A DNA stretch of 64,000 nucleotides, taken from the NCBI GenBank assembly GCA_035771165.1, contig JAWNZC010000178.1, positions 557,501 to 621,500 of the forward strand, written 5' to 3'. Positions 55,793-64,000 of the stretch are shown here, piece after piece. The stretch comes from Paragorgia papillata. Its lineage: Eukaryota; Cnidaria; Anthozoa; Scleralcyonacea; Coralliidae. The position numbers were made by a program, and so were the translations under genes. A model generated the notes under the pieces. It was not told where the DNA came from. It ran no database searches and saw only the letters and a program-made list of their open reading frames with translations. How positions within the stretch are numbered: position 1 is the stretch's first letter; each line of letters begins with the position of its first letter.

Positions 55793-58700
55793 GTCTGTTT
55801 GTTTGTTTGTTTGTTTGTTTGTTTGTTTGTTTTTCTGTATGTTTGTTTGTTTGTTTGTTTATTTGTTTGTTTATTTGTTTGTTTATTTGTTTGTTTGTTT
55901 GTTTTTCTGTTTGTTTGTTTGTTTGTTTTTCTGTTTTTCTGTTTGTTTGTTTGTTTGTTTGTTTGTTTATTTGTTTGTTTGTTTTTCCGTTTGTTTGTTT
56001 ATTTGTTTGTTTGTTTGTTTGTTTGTTTGTTTTTCCGTTTGTTTGTTTATTTGTTTGTTTGTTTGTCTGTTTGTTTGTTTGTTTGTCTGTCTGTCTGTCT
56101 GTCTGTACGTCTGTCTGTCTGTACGTCTGTCTGTCTGTACATCTGTCTGTCTGTCTGTCTGTCTGTACATCTGTCTGTCTGTCTGTCTGTACGTCTGTCT
56201 GTCTGTCTGTACGTCTGTCTGTCTGTCTGTCTGTCTGTCTGTACGTCTGTCTGTCTGTCCGTACGTCTATCTGTCTGTTCGTCTGTCTGTCTGTTTGTCT
56301 ATCTGTCTGTTCGTCTGTCTTTGACTTCATCATTCTCATGTTGTGCTTCTTTAGACCAAGAGTGAAGTGAGTGATCCAGATTACAATGGATATGTTGATC
56401 TCGCCAAGGAACTGTCAGCCATGCAAAATGTGCTCAATGAACAAATAGATAAACTGGACAAGGTAACCACCTCAAGTGCAACTCTGCCATGGATTGTTAA
56501 ATAGTTACCCTACGAAACGTTACCCTACGAGTAATTACACTACGAAAAGTAACCTTACGAGTAGTTGTTGCCCTAACCCTACGAATAATTACTTTACGAA
56601 AATTTACCCTAGAATAGTTACCCTAGGAATAGCTTCTGTATGAAAAACTGTTGATGTCTCTTATTTTGATTGTTTCTTTTAGGAAGCATTAAGTCAACTA
56701 AGTCCTTTGCAGTTTGTCCTGGAATCCCTAAACGACACGTGTCAAAACCCGGATGCAGTTGGTGTTTTTAATCCCAACTCTCTCATCTTGTCCAAACATA
56801 CTTTATCCGAAAACTTGTACAAAAAACTGGCGACCAGGACCCCGGTTGATATGAAAATAGATCATTCCAAAAAGACTTCGAATTTACGGAACAAACCCGA
56901 GTACCAGGATGCGGAGCTTTCCGACGGCCGAGAGGACGCGACGCGGAACATTATTATTAAGGAAACTAAGAAGCGCAACCAGCGTTATTACGACATGCGG
57001 AGTAACGGCGCACCGAGTCGAGACTCGTCCGACCGAAGTTCGGAGAGTCCTCGGAGTAGGCATAACGGACACCCTGTGCTCGCTTCTACACCAACAAACG
57101 ATCATCATTCGGGGAAACGAAAACAATATTCTCGAAAAGCGGATCAGAAAAACCGGATGAAGAATCACCACGAGGATGTACGATCTCCTCATCCGACGAC
57201 AAACCGGGACTTTCCGACGAGTGACCTCGGCGAAGATACGTTGTCGTCTGGCGAAGGAAACGCGGCGTTACCACCCCTGCAAAGACTCACGGTTCATTAC
57301 GTCAATCATTCGAATTCGGCGAAGTCGTCGAACAGTAGTGGCTCCAAATGGACTGGGAGCGACTACGGCTCGTTGCCTAGAAACTTTGAGAGATTGCGCG
57401 AGGAGACTGAGTACGTCAGTTCTGATCCCACTGCGCATGACAGACTAGTCGACGAGTCGGGTGCTCCGCCTGTTTTTGAGACACGCACCTTCACGAAACC
57501 TCGTGCGTTTGGGAATAAATTCCTTGCTCACTCATTGGAGGATATTATTGCAGTCCAATCAGACCCGGAGTCAACGCGGGCTCACACACGCCCGCGGTCG
57601 ATGGTCTTACGTGATTCCGACGCGAGGAATGGGTTACAGAATAAAGCTCTTAATGTGGAGTCGAACTGGAACGCGGCGGAGGAAGCGCCCAGTTCACCGA
57701 TCCTTCGTCGAATCGAAAAGTTCAAGAGACCGTCCGTGTCGAGTAGTTCAAGTACTGGGAGCATGGGACCGAAATCAAATTCAGGGGAAACATTTGAGAG
57801 AGATGTTCGAAGCGGTCACCCGAACAATTACAGGTTTGTACCGGAATTTTGGTAATGAAATTTTTATATTTGATTTATATTGTAAATTTGTAGTAATTTT
57901 GTGTCTATGAAGCGAAAATTAAGTCTTTCTTACAGTATTTGAAAGAACACTTAAAATGACAACGTACCATCTTTTGCAGATTTTCGTTTCCTTGCTTCGT
58001 TGTTGAGATATTTCAGCACGTCACACGTGCATAATGAGTTTTATTATAGTCCGTTTCAGCTTGCTTTTGAAATCCGATACGTATAATTGAAATGAACATT
58101 CCGAACTTACGTTGCAATGTTCCGAACTAACGTTGCGAGGTAGATACAAATTTAAGTCGGCAATTTGTTTCTGCTTAACCAAGTATCTATTATTATATTC
58201 TATACAACAAATAATCTTCTTCACCGTGATTTTACAAAAGGAATTCAATTCAAAGCTTATTAAATTCGAACTTCACGACGAACTTCACAACGAACTTCGC
58301 GAACTTCCGTACCTTTCGGTGGCTTAAGATGTTTGCCGTCAGAAAATATTATTTAAGAAAAGGAGAATAAAAGTGTTTTTTACTTCTTTTAGCAAAGTTC
58401 AAGGAATGACTGCTTCACAAGAAAACATCGCTGCAGACAATGATGTTCCGGAGTTTAATAGAACAACCCTGCAGGTACATAGTTATAGTAAAACGACTTT
58501 GAGCTCGTCTTGCATTTGCGCAATTTATGTTGAATACTTATTTTACTCTATGTAACGCCAGACGATTATAACTAACGCCAAAGGGAATTCACTTGCCCAG
58601 TAAACTGTACATTCTCGGACAAAAGCTAGCTAATGAGACCCCACCACTCCCACCAGCAATGTTTTGTTGCGTTCTTGCTGTATTTTTGTACTTTGCAATC

Positions 58701-59420
58701 ACGGATTTTTTGTATTTGCCTGACGTAGGGTGTTTTTCTTGTTCTCTTAGTCTTCTTACATGCCCTCCTCCAGCTCAATGTTGTTCTAAACTGCAGGCAG
58801 ACCATACACTAGTATTAATTTGGTGTCAAAAAGTTCGACATTGTACGGGGGCATTTTTCTTATAAACATGTAGCGTAATAACATTAACGTAGATTTTTTT
58901 ATTGTTTCAATAGTTTTGTCCTAGATTGTAGATGTGTTAAGCTAGTAAACGTCAAAATTAAAATCTATTTGACAAATGCGGTATCGCCACTTGTATTTCT
59001 TGGACCATAAAATCTTTATTTTCATTACAGCCTAACGTGATGGACGTCAGTGGTCTTCGTCGTGAGCTCGATGACACCAAACTACGATTGTACGAAAAAC
59101 AAAAAGAACTAAACGAAGAACGAGCGTCGATGAAGAAGCGTCAAGCAGAGAGCGAAGAGAAACTACGACGAGAGCAGGACCTTAAAGACAGGGAGTTACG
59201 AGCGGTCTATGAACGACTCGGGAAGGTCGAACAAAAGCTAAAGGATCAACAGATGGACATGGAAGGGATCCTGAAAGCTAAAAACGTTATCATACAAGCG
59301 CAGGAGCAGCGAATAAAGTCACTAAACACGGATTACAATAAACTCTTAGAAGCCTTGAATCAAATGCAGAAAGCTCCGTCGATTAGAAATAACAACTTAC
59401 GAATCACAGATAATTTATAG
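39007..59420 (+). CDS. SynGAP/DAB2IP/RASAL2-family Ras GTPase-activating protein
   Basis: Exons: 39007-39055, 39153-39268, 39505-39589, 42063-42133, 42298-42413, 46437-46521, 49370-49524, 50339-50440, about 51170-51227 (start unresolved), 51311-51362, 51472-51557, 52049-52179, 52662-52706, 52840-53002, 53554-53633, 54046-54108, 54518-54630, 54835-54915, 55040-55107, 55473-55548, 55617-55710, 56355-56462, 56683-57833, 58393-58474, 59031-59420. About 1200 aa. PH domain split by an insert ([20 protein letters not shown] and [20 protein letters not shown]); C2 domain ([26 protein letters not shown]); RasGAP domain with arginine-finger motif [11 protein letters not shown] and signature [19 protein letters not shown], then [21 protein letters not shown] Ser-rich disordered tail (exon 56683-57833) and a C-terminal coiled coil ([20 protein letters not shown]) complete the family layout. 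Known role: accelerates GTP hydrolysis on Ras/Rap at membranes. Which vertebrate paralogue it corresponds to cannot be told. ATTAAA at 59738 and AATAAA at 60801 are candidate poly(A) signals. Confidence 0.93.
41385..42010. repeat. about 16-18 bp minisatellite ACTGATGATGTCACCA
   Basis: About 35 units of ACTGATGATGTCAC(C/T)A with 16-18 bp spacing. A larger block ending CAATTGAGGAGTCACCACC is duplicated (41690 and 41815). It ends about 50 bases before the exon at 42063. Confidence 0.95.
42620..42950 (+). mobile_element. 5S rRNA-derived SINE, copy 2
   Basis: Same element as at 7092-7380 but longer at the 3' end. 5S-like part at 42671-42722 (GTTAAGCCCGGTTACACGGG, GGTTAGTACTTGGATGAGTG). Body shares CTCCGGTTTTCCTCCCTCC and AAAATCAACACCTAACATC. 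Intron of the RasGAP gene. Confidence 0.75.
43381..43506. mobile_element. TTAA-bounded MITE, intact member
   Basis: TTAACCCTTCAACTCCCAC on the left, GTGGGAATGGAAGGGTTTAA on the right, core GTAAAATCGTCTGGCGTTAG then ACAGAGTCAAAA. 126 bp. Intron of the RasGAP gene. Confidence 0.75.
43649..44636. mobile_element. TIR element TACACACGCCAAAACG, split by a hAT-like MITE
   Basis: Ends TACACACGCCAAAACGCACA and CTGTACGTTTTTAGGTGTGT resemble the elements at 8694 and 19408. Interior is made of CTGATACAG / GATCTGTTCAG palindromes. The block 43961-44538 is a separate insertion. Confidence 0.7.
43961..44538. mobile_element. hAT-like MITE with perfect 8-bp target duplication
   Basis: Ends CAGGGGCGGCGTGGCGCACC and AGAGCCACGCCGCCACTG are inverted repeats. 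The octamer GTACATTC is present exactly at 43953-43960 and 44539-44546. GGTGGGCCC / GGGCCCTTTTT blocks lie inside. Non-coding. Confidence 0.9.
44747..45170. mobile_element. palindromic TIR element TAAGGCCTGCGCTAAACGTCGCAC
   Basis: TAAGGCCTGCGCTAAACGTC on the left, ACATTTAGCGCAGGTCTTA on the right. The whole interior is built of GAATTTAATT / AATTAAATTCG and CGACG repeats in both orientations. A fragment is inside the MITE at 22159-22865. It sits next to a TTAA-family remnant (44649-44746). Confidence 0.75.
47406..47703. mobile_element. three tandem TTAA-bounded elements (AACACTTTGAAGCC type)
   Basis: Copies at 47406-47507, 47519-47620 and 47632-47703. Each runs TTAACACTTTGAAGCCTGAA to AGGCCTCAAAGTGTTAA and is separated by GACCTATCTCT. 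The core is CTGGCTAACGCCAGACGATT. The third has lost its core. A further inverted copy is at 61900-61992. Confidence 0.8.
48095..48655. repeat. minisatellite derived from the TTAA-element core
   Basis: About 24 copies of TAACGCCAGACTATTTTACT plus CTG, with alternation of short (TCTAACGCC) and long (TCTGCCTAACGCC) spacers. The unit equals the reverse complement of the core AGTAAAATCGTCTGGCGTTA found in the TTAA elements. Intron of the RasGAP gene. Confidence 0.9.
50445..51135. repeat. TGATGTGGTATGG minisatellite
   Basis: About 690 bp of 10-18 bp units built of GTGATGTGGTATGGT, with a block duplication of about 150 bp (50521 and 50690). It begins within about 5 bases of the splice donor at 50440 and runs up to the next C2-domain exon. 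Confidence 0.95.
51603..52010. repeat. (TTCC)n/(TTTC)n polypyrimidine microsatellite
   Basis: Imperfect TTCC/TTTC array of about 400 bp ending about 38 bases before the exon at 52049, so it adjoins the acceptor region of that intron. Confidence 0.95.
52258..52562. repeat. near-perfect palindrome, arms about 145 bp
   Basis: GTCATGGTTGGGGATTTTAC to TTCCTGCG-type left arm (52258-52395) is mirrored by 52420-52562, with a short loop TATATAAAAACCACTTTACA. Shared blocks include GCTGTTAAAGTTGACGGAA and its complement TTCCGTCAACTTTAACAGC. Intron of the RasGAP gene. Confidence 0.8.
53071..53491. mobile_element. foldback element AAGTGCCTATGAAACGAAAA
   Basis: AAGTGCCTATGAAACGAAAA and TTTTCGTTTCATAGGCACTT termini, arms about 180 bp, same family as 60000-60464. 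Intron of the RasGAP gene. Confidence 0.75.
53790..53970. mobile_element. partial GTAACTAGTTAC element
   Basis: Inverted partial copy of the element at 15899-16464; ends AACTTTTACAGCACTG. Contains several GTAACTAGTTAC palindromes. Confidence 0.65.
55270..55430. repeat. CAACATTGTTGAA-rich inverted repeat
   Basis: GGCCAAACGCTTTCAACAT is mirrored by ATGTTGAAAGCGTTTGGCC (55338-55356). Multiple TTCAACATTGTTGAA palindromes follow. Intron of the RasGAP gene, 40 bases before the exon at 55473. Confidence 0.7.
55749..56323. repeat. (TCTG)n/(TTTG)n microsatellite
   Basis: About 575 bp: TCTG units, then TTTG with TTTA/TTTC variants, then TCTG with TACG variants, ending about 30 bases before the exon at 56355. 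The long open frames on both strands are artefacts. Confidence 0.95.
57905..58060. repeat. one-arm fragment of the foldback family
   Basis: CTATGAAGCGAAAATTAAGT to GAGATATTTCAGCACGTCAC matches the left arm of the elements at 53071 and 60000; the right arm is missing. Confidence 0.65.
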
Positions 59421-59999
59421 TGAGAATAGGAGATAAGCTTCGTTATTTATATTTTGAACGCACCACGTTAAACACAGGTCAGTGATATATTCATGCATGC
59501 ATGACAGTCATTACTATAGTATGTGGCTATGGGTTTATACAGTCTCATTAGCGTCATTTATTATTAAATCTCCCGAAAGAAACTTCCACAAACTCTCCTC
59601 AGGCTGGAGGGAACATTTGCTCATTAATATCCCTAAATACCATGCTGTTACTTTGTGTTACAGTTAACCGCGAGTCTTATGAGAGACATGCGCTAACACA
59701 AATTCACATCCCACATTCGGTTAGAAGCCTAAACAACATTAAAATGAGAAGGCAACTTTAGCTACACTTTTGTTTTAATTAATGGAGGAGCATGGTAGAA
59801 GCATTCACTGAAAATTTCAAGACAATCTGATGTATACGATCTTCACGCTATTAAGTATCAAAGTTTGCTATGGATAGTTTTTGGAGAAATTTGGTCTTCT
59901 CGGTAACAATGTCTTGTGACGGACGCAAATGACATTGATGCTGAAATCCATTATTCTTATACATAGTTATCATTTGCGTTTTCTTTTAAAGTGTTTATG

Positions 60000-60464
60000 A
60001 AACGAAAATTAAGTTTGTCTTATTTGAAAGAACTTTTGAAATGACAAAGTAAGATCTTTTGCTGTTTTTTGTTTCCTTGCTTCGTTTATGAGATATTTCA
60101 GTTTGTTTTATATGTGAAACTAACCAGTGACATCACAAGGTGCATAATGACTTACTGGGAAAGGTTATATATCTTTTCTGTTATCAAACGGAATCACTTC
60201 AAAGCAATTATGTGTGCGTTTTTCCCTTACAACAACAGAAATATACATTTTCAACTGATTCCGTTTAGTAATAGCAAAGATATATATAACCTTTCCCAGT
60301 AAGTCATTATGCACGTTGTGATGTCACTGGTTAGTTTCACATATAAAACAAACTGAAATATCTCATAAACGAAGCAAGGAAACGAAAAACAGCAAAAGAT
60401 GTTACTTTGTCATTTCAAAAGTACTTTCAAATAAGACAAACTTAATTTTCGTTTCATAAACACT
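60000..60464. mobile_element. near-perfect 465-bp foldback element flanked by TTAA
   Basis: AGTGTTTATGAAACGAAAAT and its mirror bound the element; TTAA lies at 59996-59999 and 60465-60468. Arms of about 200 bp differ at only a few positions (for example GTAAGATC against GTAACATC), so insertion is recent or the arms are being homogenised. It may be transcribed in the 3' UTR of the RasGAP gene. Confidence 0.8.
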
Positions 60465-60549
60465 TTAAGATTTTTTATGATTGTTCCTACCATGCTTCTC
60501 TGTTCATTAAAACAACGAAAATGACAACGACTTTTTTTACTTGGACACT

Positions 60550-60792
60550 ACAGTCATGCATTTGCAACATACTTTTCACCAAAATGTTTGGAAGTTCTTC
60601 GAACGTTTGCAGGGTCCATTACGTAGTTCGCAGGCTGCTTTTGAACTACGCATTTGATTGGTGGCTTGGTTCCTAGCAGCCAATGAAATGCGTAGTTCAA
60701 AACGAACTACGAACTTCCCAATGGACCTGCGTGCGAACTTCGGAACGAATTTTCAAACATTTTGGTGAAAAGTGAGTTGCAAATGACTGTAA
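60550..60792. repeat. inverted repeat TACAGTCATGCATTTGCAAC
   Basis: TACAGTCATGCATTTGCAAC / ACTTTTCACCAAAATGTTTG on the left and CAAACATTTTGGTGAAAAGT / GCAAATGACTGTA on the right. A second pair, GAACTACGCATTTGATTGG and AATGAAATGCGTAGTTC, lies inside. Confidence 0.75.
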
Positions 60793-62127
60793 TAATAAGA
60801 AATAAACAAATATAAATTTTGGGAATAAAGATACCAGTTTTGTTCGTTTTACATTATAACATTAAGTGTTTATATTGAGTTTAAGCGTTTTGTTTTCTAT
60901 TTCCAGTTTTACATTCCTGTTTATTCCAATTTTACACATCTTATTCGTGTATTTATTTATCCACTTTCTTTTATTCTCCCACATGTACTTTTTTCGCTTT
61001 CTATTTAGATTATAATCGCTCTTTATATTATATATATATATAAATATAGTATATTTTACCAAACGAAGAAGTTCTATTGCATTCAATAATAAAAAGTACT
61101 TTGCTCTACAATAACGTATGAACAGAAAATGTATTTTGTAAAGTACCTTTAGTACAAGTTATAGCTATTCAAAGTTGTTTTTGTAAATATAGAGAAGATA
61201 AAGTTTAAATATATTTTACTGAGAGTTCAGAAACGTTTGTCCAATGTGGTCTCTTGGTTCACTTTAAGGGAGAGCTAATCATATTATTTAATTCTTAAAT
61301 AATAGATCAAACACGAGTTTGAGTGTTTCATCAGGGTTCCAAACACTAGAAAACAAATGAAAACCGAGGGCGTAGCCCCAAGGCTTTTATTGTTTTCGAG
61401 TGTTTGGAGTCCCCTGATGAAACATGCACGATAAAGAATGTTTGATCTTGCTTCACAAACGAGTATTCGCATCGCGATTTGCGGTGTTTTCTTCATTGAT
61501 TTCAATATGCAGATTAAGAAATGTAATCCAGTTCACCAGGAAGTTTCCTACAGGTTTTCATTGGGTATCAAAACTCACGCATGTGATACATTCATGGATT
61601 GACTACGATAATCATGAATTATTAATGAGTTTGAGAACTTCAAGGAAAAATTATTTTGTTAAACAAAATTAGTTATTATACATGATATCTATAATACTAC
61701 TATTAATGACAAAATTGTATTACTGTATATCTATTACTGCTTCTATTATTATTTGTTATTGTTTCTATTATAATCTTTTATTGTTAATTATTGTTATAAG
61801 TGTTGTTATTGTTGTTGTTAGTTATTGTTGTTATTCTTCTTATTGTTAGTTATTGTTAAAGTTTTTTCGTTTGTTTTTGCTGTAGGGTCTCTAACTATTT
61901 GAGGCCTTGGACCTCTCCCTGTGCTGAATAAAATCGTCTGGCGTTAACCAGAATAAACCTTAAAGACTCGTCGTCAGGCTTCAAAGTGTTAATATTATAT
62001 TCTCAATGAAATTATGCAGAATTATAACTTAATTAGTTACAACTATACAGGTACTACAGTGGCTGTATCATATATATAATTATCCGTTGGCAGTCAACTT
62101 TTAGATGAATATACACTTCACTGATCA

Positions 62128-63306
62128 TCAGCAAATTATTTCTTCGCTTAACGTCCCCAGATGACTTGCTTTCGCACTCTTGATGGTTGTATCCAAACAA
62201 GGTCTTTGCTCTTCTTTTTCTCCTTTTAATCGCGTTATTTCCATTTTCAGTTGTACATTTATTCGTTCTAGTCTTGAAATCCTTTGCCCTTGCCAAAAGA
62301 TCGTCTTTTCTTTCACTTGTAGGGCCTCTTCGATATTTTGTTGCTCTCGTTTCAATTCTCCTTCCAGTAGGAATAACTTGGATACAACGGACGCCAACTG
62401 TGCGTCGGTCGTTTCTTGTTGTTTTTTGTATTTGCTGTCGTTATGTTTCAGAGCACTGGATAGTTTATTTGTCTTGATTTTTTCTGCTTTTAGTTCAATC
62501 TTGCTTCGCCGTAGTTCCGTTTCAAGGCGACGTGTATTAACTTTGTGAAATACCATTGATCCTTCTTCCTAAGAAAAACAAATAGCAAGAAGTCTTTTGT
62601 ATTGTATTGTATTGTATTGTATTGTATTGTATTGTATTGTATTGTATTGTATTGTATTGTATTGTATTGTATTGTATTGTATTGTATTGTATTGTATTGT
62701 AATGTAATGTAATACAGTAATTCCATTCTACTATACTATACTGTAATGCACTGTACTGTACTGTACTGTACTGTACTGTTGTGGCCAAGTTGTAAATAGT
62801 CAGCAAAAGTTTCAGACTCCCACACGCGGGAAATGGACAAGCAACCTATTGAATTCTATATAATAAAACATAATGTTTCAACTTTTCAGCTAATGTACTG
62901 TACTATATTGTCTTTTTGTATTGTATTGTATTGTATTGTATTGTATTGTATTGTATTGTATTGTATTGTATTGTATTGTAATGTATAATGCACTGTACTG
63001 TACTGTATTGTACTGTACTGTACTGTACTGTATCCTTGTACTGTACTGTACTGTACTGTAACAGAACAAATAATGAACATAAAATTATGTTCTTACACGA
63101 AAGATATTTGGTACAGGGTATTTTGAAACAATATATAGCTACACTTTAATTTAAGACTTATCTCTTAAGATTGAGATGTTGGGATTGCTTCTGAAGTTCT
63201 GATCTAAAATACCCGCACGGAATCCAGAATAAACCAAATATATAAAATTTGACATACACAAAGCTTACCTTCGCTCTGGAGCCCATTATTTTCACCTGGG
63301 TTCGAA
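62128..63306 (-). CDS. C-terminal end of a second SynGAP-family RasGAP gene, 5' part outside window
   Basis: Last exon 62568-62128 (147 codons with TGA stop) encodes a coiled coil whose register matches the C-terminal exon of the RasGAP gene at 39007-59420: LEGELKREQQNIEEALQVKE and WQGQRISRLERINVQLKMEI here against [20 protein letters not shown] and [20 protein letters not shown] there. An upstream short exon 63306-63269 fits in phase (RTQVKIMGSRAK then EEGSMVFHKVN) but is less certain. The rest would lie beyond the right edge. The RasGAP domain itself is not visible, so family membership rests on the coiled coil alone. Tail to tail with the first gene, 2.7 kb apart. Confidence 0.65.
62596..62702. 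repeat. (TATTG)n pentanucleotide microsatellite
   Basis: About 21 units of TATTG, followed by AATGT variants and a (CTGTA)n tract to 62778. It begins 28 bases upstream of the exon acceptor at 62568. A similar pair of tracts occupies 62917-63060. Confidence 0.95.
62917..63060. repeat. (TATTG)n and (CTGTA)n microsatellites
   Basis: TATTG repeats at 62917-62979, then CTGTA repeats to 63060. Together with 62596-62778 they look like a duplicated compound array. Confidence 0.95.
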
Positions 63307-63599
63307 CTGTTAAGTATATTTAATAATTCTACCAAAAAAACTGGGAGTTATTTGTGTATAGCTGCTGTAATTATGGATACTTAGCAGTCGTTCATTGCGA
63401 AGCAAAATATATTGCCAGTGTTATGAAACGCAGAAACCATGCAGCTGTTGTATAGATTTGACTTCAAGCATTCTTTGGGTGATTCATAATTGATGACTTG
63501 TGGTTAGGTGAACCTGTTAAATAGAACTAACACTGATTATGAAATGAATATAAGTATATAATTAGTGGGCGTTCGTCAAGCTCAATTACTCAGAAAATA

Positions 63600-63695
63600 T
63601 TTCTGAGCCAGAGACATGCACAGGGTTCGAACCTGCAACCTTCAGCCATGACCGGTTAGACACTCGATCTGACCATTGAGCTACCGAGGCTAAGA
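63600..63695 (-). mobile_element. tRNA-derived SINE head
   Basis: On the minus strand GCCTCGGTAGCTCAATGGTC (box A) and GAAGGTTGCAGGTTCGAACC (box B), ending CTGTGCATGTCTCTGGCTC. A partial plus-strand relative is at 63825-63860 (AGAAGGTTGCAGGTTCGAA). Confidence 0.6.
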
Positions 63696-63956
63696 TGCAT
63701 GGGTGTGCTAACGTTGCAAATTCATAGTCATGTGTAGCGCTCCTAAGTGGTAGCGTTTGCATATGAGATGTAGTTATTAAAGTGATTAGATGCGATAAGT
63801 AATTGTACGAATATACAAAGCGTCTATAACCGGTCAGTAGAAGGTTGCAGGTTCGAAATACGTAATATTTTGATATATTACTACTACCAGTTGTATGGTC
63901 TGTATTTGGACCCGTATTGCTGCTTGAGGTACTTCCACTATGTGTTGTCCAATCAT

Positions 63957-64000
63957 GAACGAACGAACGAACGAACGAACGAACGAACGAACGAACAACC
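63957..64000. repeat. (GAAC)n microsatellite
   Basis: About ten GAAC units, ending close to the right window edge. Confidence 0.95.

Larger units (their letters stand above)
59421..62127. other. convergent intergenic interval between the two SynGAP-type genes
   Basis: No supported coding exon. Holds the two palindromic elements at 60000 and 60550, AT-rich sequence with AATAAA at 60801 and 60824, an inverted repeat at about 61268-61440 (GAGTGTTTCATCAGGG family) and a TTAA-family copy at 61900-61992. Confidence 0.6.

Noticed and set aside
55719..56370. Overlapping frames of about 200 codons on both strands (Cys/Leu/Val-rich and Thr/Asp/Gln/Arg-rich)
   Set aside because: Tetranucleotide TCTG/TTTG microsatellite lacks stops by periodicity. 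It lies between two well-defined RasGAP exons.
56884..57910. Alternative frames overlapping the large RasGAP exon
   Set aside because: Shadow frames of the 383-codon exon 56683-57833, whose own frame continues in phase from the upstream exon and into 58393.

Overview
This window is eukaryotic nuclear DNA from an animal. Four spliced protein genes are visible, with many short GT-AG-bounded exons, no operons or ribosome binding sites, AT-rich introns, and very dense short inverted-repeat transposons, SINEs and microsatellites. The gene set (LOTUS/Tudor germ-granule protein, SLC25A11, TTF1, SynGAP-type RasGAP) is metazoan. A marine invertebrate, plausibly a cnidarian, is my inference from gene structure and repeat style; nothing here proves it.

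Layout. (1) Minus strand, 312-13284: a TDRD5-like gene with three LOTUS domains and one extended Tudor domain; its 3' end lies beyond the left edge. (2) A 1.0 kb divergent promoter interval (13285-14287) carrying CRE-type sites. (3) Plus strand, 14288-21694: a complete 11-exon mitochondrial 2-oxoglutarate/malate carrier (SLC25A11), 311 aa. (4) Minus strand, 23412-32764: a complete 12-exon RNA polymerase I transcription termination factor (TTF1), 443 aa, with Myb-like repeats. (5) A 6.2 kb divergent intergenic interval with no supported gene. (6) Plus strand, 39007-59420: a SynGAP/DAB2IP/RASAL2-family RasGAP of about 25 exons and about 1200 aa (PH, C2, RasGAP, disordered region, C-terminal coiled coil). 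(7) Minus strand, 62128-63306 and off the right edge: the C-terminal coiled coil of a second gene of the same family, tail to tail with the first. All exon joins quoted were checked for phase by hand. One join, in the C2 domain of the RasGAP, could not be resolved.

The genes are not a functional cluster: germline piRNA/nuage biology, mitochondrial transport, rDNA transcription and Ras signalling are unrelated jobs. The non-coding part is the unusual part. It holds hAT-like MITEs with readable 8-bp target duplications, a family of short TTAA-bounded elements sharing one palindromic core, 5S rRNA-derived SINEs, tRNA-derived SINEs, near-perfect foldback elements, and at least ten long simple or minisatellite arrays, several lying within tens of bases of splice sites. 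Several insertions are nested, so their relative order can be read directly. I found no CRISPR array, no bacterial or phage system, and no convincing new protein system.
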